DNA from: Phytophthora quininea
Lineage: Eukaryota; Oomycota; Peronosporomycetes; Peronosporales; Peronosporaceae
NCBI GenBank assembly: GCA_011947345.1
Contig: JAAVTG010000670.1
Span: forward strand, 434,001-498,000
Length of the DNA stretch: 64,000 bases
Direction of reading: 5' to 3'
The notes under the pieces are model-generated. The model was given only the letters and a program-made list of their open reading frames with translations, had not been told where the DNA came from and searched no databases. How positions within the stretch are numbered: the stretch's first letter is position 1; the number at the start of each line of letters is the position of its first letter. The translations under genes were made by a program, and so were the position numbers. Of the stretch, positions 30,781 through 42,126 are shown one piece after another.

Positions 30781-32684
30781 TCAGCCAAGAGAGTCACCGC
30801 CGTAGCCTTCGCTCTTGCCAGCCAGGAAGTCTCGCTTGCCTGCACCAATCTTCCGGACCTGGGAATCCACCTTGGGACAGTCCGTGATCCGGTGGCCCAG
30901 ACCACCACAGAAAGCGCAACCCTTTGTGCCGGTAGCATTTGATAGTCCATCGACGCCTGCACTTTGCTCTAGCTCGTCGTACGGGTCCTCGAGGGCCTTG
31001 AGCACTGGTGGTACAGTCTGCTTTGCCTCGACCAGCAAATGCTTCAGATCCAACAGCGCACTCTCCGGAACGCCCTTGTTAATAAACGTGGTTGCCACAC
31101 CGGTCTTGCCACAGCGACCTGTACGGCCGATGCGATGCACGTAGTTTTCAATCTCGGCAGGCATGTCAAAGTTAATAACGTGCTTAATATCGGGAAGTCC
31201 AGGCCCTTGGCGGCCACATCGGTGGCGACCAGCACGTCCTTGCGGCCATTCTTGAACAGATCGATGGCCTCGTTACGCTCTTCCTGGTCCTTACCACCGT
31301 GAATCGATGCCGCTTCCACACCCTTCAGGATCAAGTACTCGTAAATATCGTCGACATCACCCTTACGCTCGCAGAAGATGACGACCGGCGGGCTGGTCTT
31401 TTGCAAACACTCTAACAGATACACAATCTTGGCATCCTGCTTCACGTACTCGACTTCCTGGATCACATCCAAATTAGCAGCACCGGCACGGCCTACATTT
31501 ACCAGCACGGGCTTCACCAGCACATCTTTGGCAAAATCTTGGAATTTCTGCGGCATTGTGGCCGAGAACAGTAGTGTTTGGCGCTGACTTGAAAAGTGGT
31601 TGAAAGTCGTTGCCACCTCCTCGTCAAAGCCCAAGTCTAGCATGCGATCCCCTTCATCCAAACAAATGTACTTGCATAGCCGCAAATTCATTTCGCGCAG
31701 CTTCAGGAAGTGATTCAGTCGACCAGGAGTGGCCACCACGATGTGCACACCGCGACTCGCAATCAACTCGGACTGTTGCCGCTTGTCTTCTCCGCCGATA
31801 CAGAGCAGACTGCGTAGCTCTGGGTATCCTGCCCGAAAGAGGTGGCTTGTAAAATGTTTGACGACGTCAAATGTCTGTCTCATGAGCTCACGAGACGGCC
31901 CCACAATGAGCCCAAACGGTCCTTCATGCCCGATAATGGGCATCTTCTTTTCCTCTTCCAGCGCCAGCATCACCAGCGGCAACGTGAACGTCACGGTCTT
32001 TCCGGACCCAGTGAAGGCGATGCCGATCATATCTCTACCGGCCAAGATACACGGGATGGCTTGTACTTGAATTGGCGTCGGTCGCATGATGTTCTTAGCC
32101 TTGAGCGCGTCCAGAATGGCCGGCGGGAAGCGCATGTACTCGAAGGACTTGATCGGAGGCGGCACGTCCTCCCCTTCCACCAAAATGTGCCACTTCTTGC
32201 GCACTGCGTCCTGCTCTTCCTGCGTCATGTCCGCGATGCTCCTGGGCGGTCTCCACGTGGTCTTCATGGGTTCCTTGTACTGGATCCCTTCGGCCCGCTC
32301 ATGCGCCGAGACCAGCGCCGCCTTCTGTACGTAGCTGGCCTCCTTGAGCATGTTGACCTCCTGCGCATCCTGCTGGGCCTTCTGCTGGTTCACCCCTTGC
32401 TCCTCCTGGCGTTTGCGCATCTCGTAGGCCTGGTCCAGCAGGCTCACGCTGGAGCGTGCTGGCTGGGCATTCTCCTGGTGGTGTTCATCACTGGGGCTAT
32501 CCTCCTGCGTCCGGCTGGACCTAGCAGGCTTTGTGCTCTCCTCTCCGTCGCTCTCGTCACTGCGCTCGTGCTGTACCCGCTCACGGAGCACCTTGCGACG
32601 CTTCTGCAGTCGCTCCTGCTCGCGACGGCGCCGCACCTTCAGCGGCACATACAGCTCCTCCTCCGACATCGCAAATGAACCCAT
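30781..32684 (-). CDS. DDX41: DDX41/Abstrakt DEAD-box RNA helicase
   Basis: RNA helicase associated with pre-mRNA splicing and, in animals, nucleic-acid sensing. It has an acidic/basic N-terminus with a long coiled coil, motif I AFTGSGKT, Ia PSRELMRQT, motif II DEGD (Ala to Gly), motif III SAT, motif VI HRIGRTGRCGKTG and a C-terminal CCHC knuckle (CAFCGGLGHRITDC) that identifies DDX41 rather than other DEAD proteins. A single base missing near 31185 (after GLDFP) moves the last third into another frame. Adding one base gives 634 residues from ATG 32684 (or 629 from ATG 32669), close to human DDX41. The gene is divergent from TRAPPC9 with only 48 bp between the ATGs. Confidence 0.93.
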
Positions 32685-32732
32685 ATGACCAAATCGGACC
32701 AAATGTAGTCCATTTTGCTTCGAAGCGCGGCC
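32685..32732. promoter_or_regulatory. Compact bidirectional promoter between DDX41 and TRAPPC9
   Basis: Only 48 bp separate the two start codons. On the plus strand CCATTTTGCTTCGAA matches the oomycete FPR consensus (CAWTTTNYY). On the minus strand TTCATTTGC resembles the Inr. Parts of the promoters may overlap the opposite gene's 5' end. Confidence 0.6.
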
Positions 32733-35700
32733 ATGAGCGTGGATGCGGCGCCGCCGCCGCGCTGGACGCGCCCGGCCGAGTTCCTCGTGTATCTGGTGCC
32801 AGTGGGGGACATACCGACCGACATGTTCGCCTCGTACGCGCGTCTGCTGCGCGCCCACAGCGTCCTGCCGCTGCGCAGCCTCACGAGACCGGGCGGCTAC
32901 GCGGCCGAGCTGTCTCCCTTCCGCTCGCTGGACTGGGGAGGCGACGGAGTGCTGCGTTTCCACTTCGTGTCGGCCAACGAGCGCGTGGACGCCGTCGACG
33001 GAGAGGACGTGGCTGCCAGTCGCCGTGTTGTGGGAGTGTTGGGCGTGTGTCATAGTCCGTCATTGCCCGTCGGAGGGTTGAGGGCTGCGCACGCACAGTT
33101 CGAGGCCTCAGTGAGGCGCTTCCCGGGACTGCTGCTGCACAAGTGCTTCGCCTTCGAGCACTCGTTCGATAACGCTACAGCGCAGGAGTGCGAGGGACTG
33201 GCAGACCTCGTCATGTTCCCAGTGCACCACGAACTGCAGGGCACCGGCGAGTCTACGGTGACGCTACATCTGCAAGTGGTCATGGACACGCTGGCGGTGA
33301 ATTTGCTGATGGCACTCGAGAGCGTCATTAGATCGACCACTTCTGCAGCTGTGACGAGCGGATTGACGCCTAGGAACGCGACAGGAGACTTGGCCAATAC
33401 ACTTTTGGACGTGAATGTGGAGCCCCATGATGCTGAGCAGGCTGCTGTGACGTCGCCTTTGGTACTCTCAAGAGATGACGGGAGCGACCCGTTTTCTGCT
33501 TCTGCTGCTAGCCCTCCATCGCGTTCGTCGCTATCCACGGGACCATCGTTTTCGTCCATTCCGTCTCCATTGGCTGCCGGAGTCGGCGCCATTTCGGCAC
33601 TGGACCCTCGAAATCGCAGGCGGAAACGACAGCTTGCACGGAGGGAAAAGCTGCTCGGAGATTATTGCGTGCTTGTGAGTTGTGTGTCGGATGCGGTGGA
33701 TCATTACGCAGTTGCGGTGGAAATGCTTCGTGACGAAGAGAGGCGAACTGGCGGTGCGCCTGGAGATGCATTGTGGCTTGCAGCATCATTAGAAGGTTAT
33801 GTGTATTGTTTGTATGTGAAGTCACAGGACAAGTTTTCGACTGAACTTGTGGAAAAGGCCTCCGAGGCTGTTGGATTGTACGCGAAAGCGGGCACGACAG
33901 AACTGGAGAGTTTGCTTATCGAAAATGTGGGGTGGTACTACGTCGGAGTTGCTATAGCAACACTATCGCGCTCATCGTTATCCAGCGAGGCTAAAGTGAC
34001 AGAAACTCTGTGGGTTAAGCGGCTGCTTTGGGAAGCATTGGAGCGCGGGTTAATGACATTCCCGGAGCTTCAGACCCAACGCCAGGTGGAGTTCTTAGTG
34101 CAAACTAGTCGCATGCTCGAGCAGGTGGGCCACCGCCGTCGTGTGGCTTTTTTCCTTCATGAAGGCGCATCATTATTATTGGGCCGTAATGCGCCTTCCG
34201 TGGACGACCAACTGAGGCTGCTACTATCGCCAACACGCTTGACTCCAGGCCCCCAGAGACAACGGGACTTGGAAGCTGCCCTCATCCTCGAACGTGTTGC
34301 AGCGACACGACTAGGTATTCGAAACGTCAATGAAAGGGATGGGGTAAATGGCGAAGCTGCATGGGAAGTAACTCAACTTTATAGAAGACACAAAGCGGAG
34401 AGGGTAGCAAGGAAGCAAATGCCCACAAGAACTCCAGACAATTCGTGGCTGATTATTCGCTTTCACGTATTGAGGCAGCTACTGACTATCGCGAGGTTGC
34501 TGGGAGACACTCTGCTTGTTGGCACGTACTGTCTTGATCTACTGGAGATGTTGGTGTGGTGCGATTCGATCGCTGAAGGCCCAGTAAAATTGGGATACCT
34601 TCCTCTTTGTCACCGAGGCAGCCTGGCAAGTCGGCGCTGGTAGATCATCTCCAGCAACCAGCTAGTCTTCTTCGCACTGGACAAGCGCCGGCAGAGCGTG
34701 CTATTGCAGGGCTTCATGCCAGGGGAGGTGTATATTTCTCGCCGCCCCGGGTATCGATACGAAGGTAAAACGCAATTTTATCAACTCGCCGTCCGCTACC
34801 ATGTCAAACGCCGCAGCATCGCTGTCATCAACGCTGACAAACACACCGCGAATGCTCGCAACACCACGACAGCAGTTTTCAGCTGCTGTAAACGCGATCT
34901 CGACAAAAGCTTCACCGGCGTTTACCCCGTTTGGTCATGGACAACACCACAATAATGGTACGGTCTCAAGGCGCTCGGCCGTCGGTGAAGAACGCACACA
35001 AAATCTGAAGATGCCAAATGGGAGGGACACTAGCTATGCCGCTGCGAACGGTGACACCCCTGGTAGCCGGGTGCCAGCTGATGACGATCTGTATAAAAGT
35101 CCCCTTTCTAGTCCTCTCGCAGAAGTTTTTCTGTGTGGAATTTACGCTCGAAGGTAGAAATCGCCAAGGTTGAGAGCACGTTGCTGAGTCTTCTGGAATC
35201 TGAGTGTACAACTATGCGCTCAAGCGAGCAAGTACAGCTCTCGACATTTCTTTGCGTGAACAGACTGAGGCTGCGGTCAAGTTGCAACTTGCAGCACCCA
35301 TTTTTGTCTAAAGAGACTGCTCTCGGTGTGTTTGGTGCGCAAGCTGACTTAAACCATCAAGAGGTGAAATCAGACTTCTTCTACTCGCCTTTCGAAAAGC
35401 AAAAGCAGACGCGAAAGGGAACCCAATCAAGCGATAGTGCAAGTGTTGATGGTGATAACGCACCAGCGATTTATGAACGAGGGTTTCCGGTTCAGGAGAG
35501 GATTGAGCTGCAGCTCATCTTATCTAACCCATTGGGCGTCGCCATTAAGCTCGAACAGGTGAAAATTTGGGTGGAATTTGTTGGCAGCGAGAAAGAGAAA
35601 GGTGGCGCTGCGCCCAGTCCTGCAGTGGAGTGCTACTCGTGCTTTTTGACGTTAGATCCCTATGAAAAGCTCAAGACGGTTCTTCTAGCGATCCGGCCCC

Positions 35701-37286
35701 TGCAAAGGGCATCTTTCGCGTCCGTGGCTGCTTCACCAAGGCATTTAACCTCACAACCTCCTTCACGCTGAATAATCCTGTCGTTGTCCGTGTCGTGAAA
35801 GAACTTCCAATGGTGTCATTTTCTGTTCGCGAATCCGGATCTGTGGGGCTGCCCGATGGTGCAAGTCAACAGGATTCCCCGCCAAGGTGCGGGTTACAAT
35901 GTTTGCGAACGAGACTAAACGCTGCGTGGTTCGTGTGCGCAGCTCTGGAAGTCGACCGATTACACATTATAGACTTGCGGTCTCGGTTCAGCAGCGACGC
36001 GCAGCGAAAAGACGCGTGTGCTTTTCAACAACTTGCCACGGGTAGCGTCTAATGGCGATACGGAGGCTCGTGCTGTCGGTAGCTCCAGCGTGGTCGCTGA
36101 TGATACGCACGACCAAATTGACACACAAGGGGTGTCTGTGCGTTGCTGTAAAGTGGACTCTTTCCCACAGCTCCTTGCGAGTGGTGACAGCGTAAGTATC
36201 TCTTTTGAAGTGGCACTGCAGAGGAACTACGACCCAAACGAGACATCGGATGAGGTTCAAGTAGAATGGAGCTTTGTTTATGCAGATGAGACTGCAGCGG
36301 ATGAAGAGAATGAAATATTCTACCGTGAGAGCAAATTCGTGGTGGAGCTTGTGGCTCTTCCGTCCTTGACACTCCAGTCGATTTCGCTACTCCCGCGAGA
36401 TCGCAGCACCACAGCTCAGTTGCAGACGACGGATCATTCGTCGTGTGTCATTGTGGTCCACGTTGTGAATCCCACGGAAACTCTTTTTCGTTTCCGGGTG
36501 CACCGTCGAGGTTCACATTCTATTGAAGGTGTCAACTCTGGAGTTGTTTGTGAGGCAGCAATTGACCGGCAATCTTCTCGCTATTGTGTGGTGGAGGTTC
36601 CTCGGCTCGAGATTTTGACAGTAGAGCATGATTCAGGAAGCCTGATAGATGCGTTAAATGATCTACTGAGGATGGAATGGGAAACGCACTTCGGGGCTCG
36701 CGGAGACCTCAAGTGTGAAAACTGTCATGTCGGCTCAGCGACCGATGTCGAGCAATACAAACTCGATTTGGTGTTACCGGCACTTTCATTCCAGATCCTA
36801 TCCCCTAGTGAAAATACGCTGACTCCAGCTGGAGATGCTGCTGCCATTGCTTGCCCTTTCCCAAACCTTTTCCAAGCGCCGAGTATGCAGGTAGACTACA
36901 AGATACTTCAAGCAGGACTGTTTGAATACGTCCCTTTCGTCGTGACGACCCAGCCAAGCTTGAAGCCTGCAGGGAGGCACGCTGCTTTATGCGTGGAAAT
37001 TGAGGTGGTAATCACAGAAGAGGGCGACGACAGCGCCCGTGAAATGAGCGACCACGTTGTGGTTGTTGGTCTGCTGAAGACTCAGCTTCGATGGGGGCCG
37101 ACAGACGAAACCGCGAAGCACCACGAGCTTCAATGCATGTTTTTGGCAGAAGGAAGGTTTTGCATCGCTGTGTGTGGTCGAGTGCTTTTCCCAGATACCC
37201 AGCGAATTGGTGCGAGAATATGGTGCCACCAGCCGATGCACGTCAAAGTTGGTAAAGCGAGAGCTTCGGAGCAAAATATTATTTAA
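32733..37286 (+). CDS. TRAPPC9: TRAPPC9/Trs120 subunit of the TRAPP II complex
   Basis: Large TRAPP II subunit that acts with the Rab GEF core at the trans-Golgi. The N-terminal frame (32733-34643, 636 codons) carries the Trs120 start (FLVYLVPVGDIP), the FAFEHSFDN and VMFPVHHEL blocks and the helical repeat region. Later frames continue it: about 34620-35157, 35133-35771 (FFYSPFEKQKQT, then LSNPLGVAIKLEQVKIWVEF, beta-sandwich region), about 35700-36052 and 36018-37286 (422 codons of C-terminal beta domains). About five frame changes occur, several at C or G runs, and each is explained by one missing base. Total about 1,517 codons, somewhat longer than the 1,150-1,290 of known orthologues. The 32715 TTG is in frame, but ATG 32733 is the likely start. 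Confidence 0.85.
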
Positions 37287-37350
37287 TGGTGACGTCAAAT
37301 TGCCGATCAAAATGAAACAATACTTTTCTCCATTTCCAGGCAGCGCATGA

Positions 37351-37570
37351 GATCAACTGCGTTCATTTTTGCATCCCAACCTCGTTGCCGTCGATGAGAC
37401 GACTCCCAATAGCGCTACGGAGCTCTTCTTCCTCGGACGCACGCACGCTGAGCGTAAGCTCGTGCCAGAGCAGTTTGCGGACCTGGAAGAACTCGGTCGT
37501 CATGATCGCGATGGTATTTAATTTCTCCTCAGGCTCTCCTAGCAGCGACCCCAAGGAATCCAACACAAAT
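37351..37570 (-). pseudogene. Inverted 220-bp copy of the CCDC24-like gene 5' end
   Basis: Exact reverse-complement match of 59301-59520, which holds the upstream region, first exon and part of intron 1 of the CCDC24-like gene. No other exon is present. Its right end overlaps the first base of the palindrome's left arm (37570), so the two events share a junction. Confidence 0.92.
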
Positions 37571-37657
37571 ATACCAACAAGGCGCTATAATTGCTTGCCC
37601 AGCAAGAGGAGGCCTTGAAACAGTCTCTTTCACCGATTCCCACCACGCAACTACCAA

Positions 37658-38558
37658 CTAACATTGGATAGGGTGACAACCACATCGACAGAACAAAAGG
37701 CTAAGAAGGCCTAACGCCAAATGGGCTGGTCTACCACTACGATCGCAACGCAACCTATTCCGATCGGAGCTTGCGGTACCCCTTTGCGAAGTAAACGCTC
37801 CACCAGAAGTGGCTGTGCTCGAACTCTGTGAGGCTGCTGCATTGCCTGCTGCAGGAGTAGCGGCTCCACGGGTTCCAGCATTCGCCGTTCCAGAGACCCC
37901 GCCGTTGCCAGTTCCGCCAGTAGTTGCTGTTGCAGAGGCCCCACCATTAGCGGTCTGGGCGCCACCGTTCACTTGACCACCGGTCTCTCTCTGAGCATTA
38001 CCGCCAACTTGAGCAGCAGCGTTAGCACCCGTCACGCCCGTGTTGGCTGCTGCAGAGGTGCCCCATAGTTTCGACCACCGACCTGAGCACCGCCATAACC
38101 GTGACCGCCAGCCCCGCTGCCTCCGTGGACAACGCCACCCCCAATGCCACCGCCGACACCAACGCCAGCACTAACGCCCCGGTACCGACCCCAGCACCGA
38201 TGCCTCCGATGCCGACCCCGACTCCGGGGCCATAACCCCATGGCCCCACGCCGACTCCAACACCGTTCACCCCAACACCTGCGCCGCCGTAGGTCCCAGG
38301 ACCAAGTACACCGTACGTTTCGGCGATTTGCTGCTCGGTATGTGTCCCGCTCGTCAATGCCGACACGGCTAGGCAAACGGTGAAGACCTTGCTAGTGAGT
38401 GAAGATTGACGCGAGGCTTGAGTTTGAAGAGAAACCTGGCGCTTGTCGCTGTGGTCCCTTGAGAGGACGTTTGGAAATGAGTTTGGTCTTGGTGCCCGGC
38501 AGGGCGCTGTTCTGGAGTCGAATGAAAAGCAGCGCGTATTCATGACATTTGGAGGCAC
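37658..38558 (-). CDS. Glycine-rich protein B, left copy (frameshifted)
   Basis: Mirror of 40769-41670. A hydrophobic segment (VFTVCLAVSALTSGTHT) looks like a signal peptide, preceded by about 55 residues that may be 5' UTR or an unspliced leader. A Gly/Val repeat domain (GVGVGVGPWGYGPGVG) and an Ala/Thr/Asn-rich tail follow in a second frame. Compared with the right arm it has one extra break, from a missing G near 38195. Resembles secreted glycine-rich cell-wall or adhesive proteins; function unknown. Confidence 0.55.
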
Positions 38559-39017
38559 CGATACATGTGTGCGAGTTCAGGTTTTGACTTTAATGTCTCC
38601 GCGTGTGTGGTGAAATCGTAGACAGCCGTCCCGGTCGCGTGTGCGTGTCGAAAATATTTTGCGAACACCTCGGTCTACAGTGAGCGGTGGCAATCATGCG
38701 ACTATGGGTGGCCTAGCTGGCGAGTGGCGGTGACGGTCAAGCAAAAAAGCGACTCGAGCTTTGCTAGATCTTGATCGTTGCCTCAAAAGGGTTCGTACTC
38801 CTAGAATGCGACCCAGTCGTAGCTGGTGTAGTGAGTATAAGGCCTATAAGCACGGCAAGGATTCCTGCCGCAGGAAGAACGTGAATCTGCTTACTAAACG
38901 CGGTATCTTGCCTGTAGTCGAAAACCAAAGGTGATGGTCGACTGCAAAACGATTTTCATTTCGTTTACACTACAAAGCTGCAGATTTCTCCCGAGCACTG
39001 CTCCGGTTGAGACCACG

Positions 39018-39043
39018 AACGCACACACACACACACACACACA
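39018..39043 (+). repeat. (AC)11 microsatellite, left arm
   Basis: Eleven CA units in the gene A 3' region; the mirror (GT)11 at about 40284-40306 has the same length. Equal microsatellite length in both arms suggests a very recent duplication, gene conversion or an assembly effect. Confidence 0.9.
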
Positions 39044-39080
39044 AAACTTGAGATCGAGGAGTGACCGTCGCGGCACTCGT

Positions 39081-39343
39081 CTACTCCATGCGCAGTCTGC
39101 GGTTCGCGGTCGCAGTCGCAGTCGCAGTCGCGCTTGCTGCGGCTCCACCCGCGTTACCGGGGTAGCCGCCGTAGTAGCCGCCATAGCCGTAGCCTGGGCC
39201 CCAGCCACCAAGACCCACGCCCACTCTACCGAGCCACACACCGGGACCGTAGCCCCACGTCTGGGCAGCTTCTTGTTCGGCGCGCGCGCGTTGATCAGGG
39301 CCAACGCGGCCAGGCAGAGCGGGAGGATCTTGGTGCTGATCAT
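39081..39343 (-). CDS. Secreted glycine-rich protein A, left copy (frameshifted)
   Basis: Starts with the signal peptide MISTKILPLCLAALALIN. A single G is missing (near 39297) relative to the right arm, which throws the mature part into another frame. One substitution also gives GRVGVG instead of GGVGVG. It is otherwise the mirror of 39983-40246. Confidence 0.7.
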
Positions 39344-39417
39344 GGTCGAAGTGGATGTAGCTGAAAACTTGTTGGGCTGTCAGTTGCTGAGCTCTTGAGC
39401 GGAAATTTGGAAATGAA

Positions 39418-39908
39418 TTACGGAGTAGGCCTCGGAACGAAGTTGTGTTGCGGGCAAGTCTAGAAACCAAACTTCTGGCATTGAATGTATTGCTAAAACT
39501 CCTCGGCATGTCTACGATAGTCGGAGCCGCGTGTTTGTTTACTGTCACAGCGTGTTAATACCATTGAGCTTTTATGCTGTTCGATCTGAAGTGGAAGGAG
39601 CGAGCAGAGCACCGTGCTGTATGTAGACCAGGGCAGCCGTCTCACCATTTGGTTTAAAGCGGGCCAGGCTGCTCGACACGAAAGAAGGCATTGGTCTCCG
39701 TTGCCGAAAAATGTAAGAGCGCACAGCCAACACTAAGGTTAGATTTTTTCGCACGGATTCGGCGACCAAGCTACACTACTGCTAGTAGTCGAACACATGG
39801 TTCGTCTGGATCACCCAGCAACATCGACAGCAACCTGGTCATCAAATTGACCTTGTCGGTTCTCGAGTTGTGGCTCATGTGCCAATAAATGCGAGATCCG
39901 TTGCGTGG
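39418..39908. other. 491-bp palindrome spacer, intergenic between divergent gene A copies
   Basis: Unique sequence between the arms. Both gene A copies are transcribed outward from here. Just inside the right arm, TTCATTTCCAAATTTCC resembles an oomycete Inr plus FPR; the left arm has the mirror. Short ORFs in the spacer have no support. Confidence 0.6.
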
Positions 39909-39982
39909 TTCATTTCCAAATTTCCGCTCAAGAGCTCAGCAACTGACAGCCCAACAAGTTTTCAGCTACATCCACTTCGACC

Positions 39983-40246
39983 ATGATCAGCACCAAGATC
40001 CTCCCGCTCTGCCTGGCCGCGTTGGCCCTGATCAACGGCGCGCGCGCCGAACAAGAAGCTGCCCAGACGTGGGGCTACGGTCCCGGTGTGTGGCTCGGTG
40101 GAGTGGGCGTGGGTCTTGGTGGCTGGGGCCCAGGCTACGGCTATGGCGGCTACTACGGCGGCTACCCCGGTAACGCGGGTGGAGCCGCAGCAAGCGCGAC
40201 TGCGACTGCGACTGCGACCGCGAACCGCAGACTGCGCATGGAGTAG
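39983..40246 (+). CDS. Secreted glycine-rich protein A, right copy (intact)
   Basis: 87 residues. Cleavable signal peptide with likely cut after GARA, then EQEAAQTWGYGPG and a Gly/Tyr-rich domain (GYGYGGYYGGYPG), an Ala/Thr repeat (SATATATATA) and a short basic end. Small size, secretion signal and Gly/Tyr repeats fit extracellular matrix or wall proteins; an effector role cannot be excluded, but no RXLR or LFLAK motif is seen. Intact ORF with Inr/FPR-like promoter about 60 bp upstream. Confidence 0.75.
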   Translation: MISTKILPLCLAALALINGARAEQEAAQTWGYGPGVWLGGVGVGLGGWGPGYGYGGYYGGYPGNAGGAAASATATATATANRRLRME

Positions 40247-40768
40247 ACGAGTGCCGCGACGGTCACTCCTCGATCTCAAGTTTTGTGTGTGTGTGTGTGT
40301 GTGTGCGTTCGTGGTCTCAACCGGAGCAGTGCTCGGGAGAAATCTGCAGCTTTGTAGTGTAAACGAAATGAAAATCGTTTTGCAGTCGACCATCACCTTT
40401 GGTTTTCGACTACAGGCAAGATACCGCGTTTAGTAAGCAGATTCACGTTCTTCCTGCGGCAGGAATCCTTGCCGTGCTTATAGGCCTTATACTCACTACA
40501 CCAGCTACGACTGGGTCGCATTCTAGGAGTACGAACCCTTTTGAGGCAACGATCAAGATCTAGCAAAGCTCGAGTCGCTTTTTTGCTTGACCGTCACCGC
40601 CACTCGCCAGCTAGGCCACCCATAGTCGCATGATTGCCACCGCTCACTGTAGACCGAGGTGTTCGCAAAATATTTTCGACACGCACACGCGACCGGGACG
40701 GCTGTCTACGATTTCACCACACACGCGGAGACATTAAAGTCAAAACCTGAACTCGCACACATGTATCG

Positions 40769-41670
40769 GTGCCTCCAAATGTCATGAATACGCGCTGCTT
40801 TTCATTCGACTCCAGAACAGCGCCCTGCCGGGCACCAAGACCAAACTCATTTCCAAACGTCCTCTCAAGGGACCACAGCGACAAGCGCCAGGTTTCTCTT
40901 CAAACTCAAGCCTCGCGTCAATCTTCACTCACTAGCAAGGTCTTCACCGTTTGCCTAGCCGTGTCGGCATTGACGAGCGGGACACATACCGAGCAGCAAA
41001 TCGCCGAAACGTACGGTGTACTTGGTCCTGGGACCTACGGCGGCGCAGGTGTTGGGGTGAACGGTGTTGGAGTCGGCGTGGGGCCATGGGGTTATGGCCC
41101 CGGAGTCGGGGTCGGCATCGGAGGCATCGGTGCTGGGGTCGGTACCGGGGGCGTTAGTGCTGGCGTTGGTGTCGGCGGTGGCATTGGGGGTGGCGTTGTC
41201 CACGGAGGCAGCGGGGCTGGCGGTCACGGTTATGGCGGTGCTCAGGTCGGTGGTCGAAACTATGGGGCACCTCTGCAGCAGCCAACACGGGCGTGACGGG
41301 TGCTAACGCTGCTGCTCAAGTTGGCGGTAATGCTCAGAGAGAGACCGGTGGTCAAGTGAACGGTGGCGCCCAGACCGCTAATGGTGGGGCCTCTGCAACA
41401 GCAACTACTGGCGGAACTGGCAACGGCGGGGTCTCTGGAACGGCGAATGCTGGAACCCGTGGAGCCGCTACTCCTGCAGCAGGCAATGCAGCAGCCTCAC
41501 AGAGTTCGAGCACAGCCACTTCTGGTGGAGCGTTTACTTCGCAAAGGGGTACCGCAAGCTCCGATCGGAATAGGTTGCGTTGCGATCGTAGTGGTAGACC
41601 AGCCCATTTGGCGTTAGGCCTTCTTAGCCTTTTGTTCTGTCGATGTGGTTGTCACCCTATCCAATGTTAG
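40769..41670 (+). CDS. Glycine-rich protein B, right copy
   Basis: Frame 40769-41296 (175 codons) has a signal-like hydrophobic segment (about residues 57-73), TEQQIAETYG, then Gly/Val and Gly/Ile repeats. Near 41265 one base appears missing: the next frame continues SAAANTGVTGANAAAQVGG and runs Gly/Ala/Thr/Asn-rich to about 41560. The same break is in the left arm, so it predates the duplication or is a shared consensus error. A missing upstream exon could explain the long non-secretory leader. Unknown function; probably secreted and repetitive. Confidence 0.6.
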
Positions 41671-41758
41671 TTGGTAGTTGCGTGGTGGGAATCGGTGAAA
41701 GAGACTGTTTCAAGGCCTCCTCTTGCTGGGCAAGCAATTATAGCGCCTTGTTGGTATA

Positions 41759-42120
41759 CTGCTAGCCCGGGCCTGTGAGGCCCGGGGGATGTCACAGTTC
41801 GTAAGGAAGAGATTGTGCCATCTTGTATATATAATAGTATATGTATATCTTGTATGTACCTCACTAGTTGGGTTCTCTAGCAGAAGCACGCGCTAGACAC
41901 AGCGTTGCGGTGTTGTGTCATGCTTGCAGGGTCATGTGCACACGAGCTCAGCTGAAGCTGGAAGTGTACGGCTGAAGTGTTCTGTACCAAACGGCAGATT
42001 ATATATATATACATTTAGTTTTAATCGAGGTAGAAGGCTGAGGCCCTTGTTCTCACTACTTCTGCTGACACTACTGACCACCGTGCTTCCGTCGATGTAC
42101 TGCTGCGTCGGCAAAATGGT
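41759..42120 (+). other. Hairpin and AT-rich region, possible LTR remnant
   Basis: Starts with a perfect 8-bp stem hairpin at 41766-41786 (CCCGGGCC, loop TGTGA, GGCCCGGG). TCACAGTTCGTAAG at 41792-41805 is shared, inverted, with the sequence just upstream of the CCDC24-like fragment source (59287-59300). TATATATAATAGTATATG-like and TTATATATATATAC runs follow. TGTGAGGCCCGGGGG could be an LTR start; no internal element follows. Confidence 0.35.
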
Positions 42121-42126
42121 AGACGC

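Larger units (their letters stand above)
37570..39417 (+). repeat. Palindrome left arm (1,848 bp)
   Basis: Reverse complement of 39909-41758, with two single-base deletions (near 38195, a run of four rather than five G/C; and near 39295, after CGCGCG) and at least one substitution (near 39228). It carries gene B and gene A on the minus strand. Identity is about 99.8 percent by eye. Confidence 0.95.
39909..41758 (+). repeat. Palindrome right arm (1,850 bp)
   Basis: Reverse complement of 37570-39417 apart from two indels and at least one substitution. It carries intact gene A and gene B on the plus strand. Confidence 0.95.

Noticed and set aside
31842..32678. 278-codon plus-strand ORF
   Set aside because: Antisense shadow of DDX41; leucine/arginine-rich with no domain.
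39983..40246. Gene A as an RXLR or Crinkler effector
   Set aside because: It has a signal peptide but no RXLR, EER or LFLAK motif; the mature part is a simple Gly/Tyr repeat.
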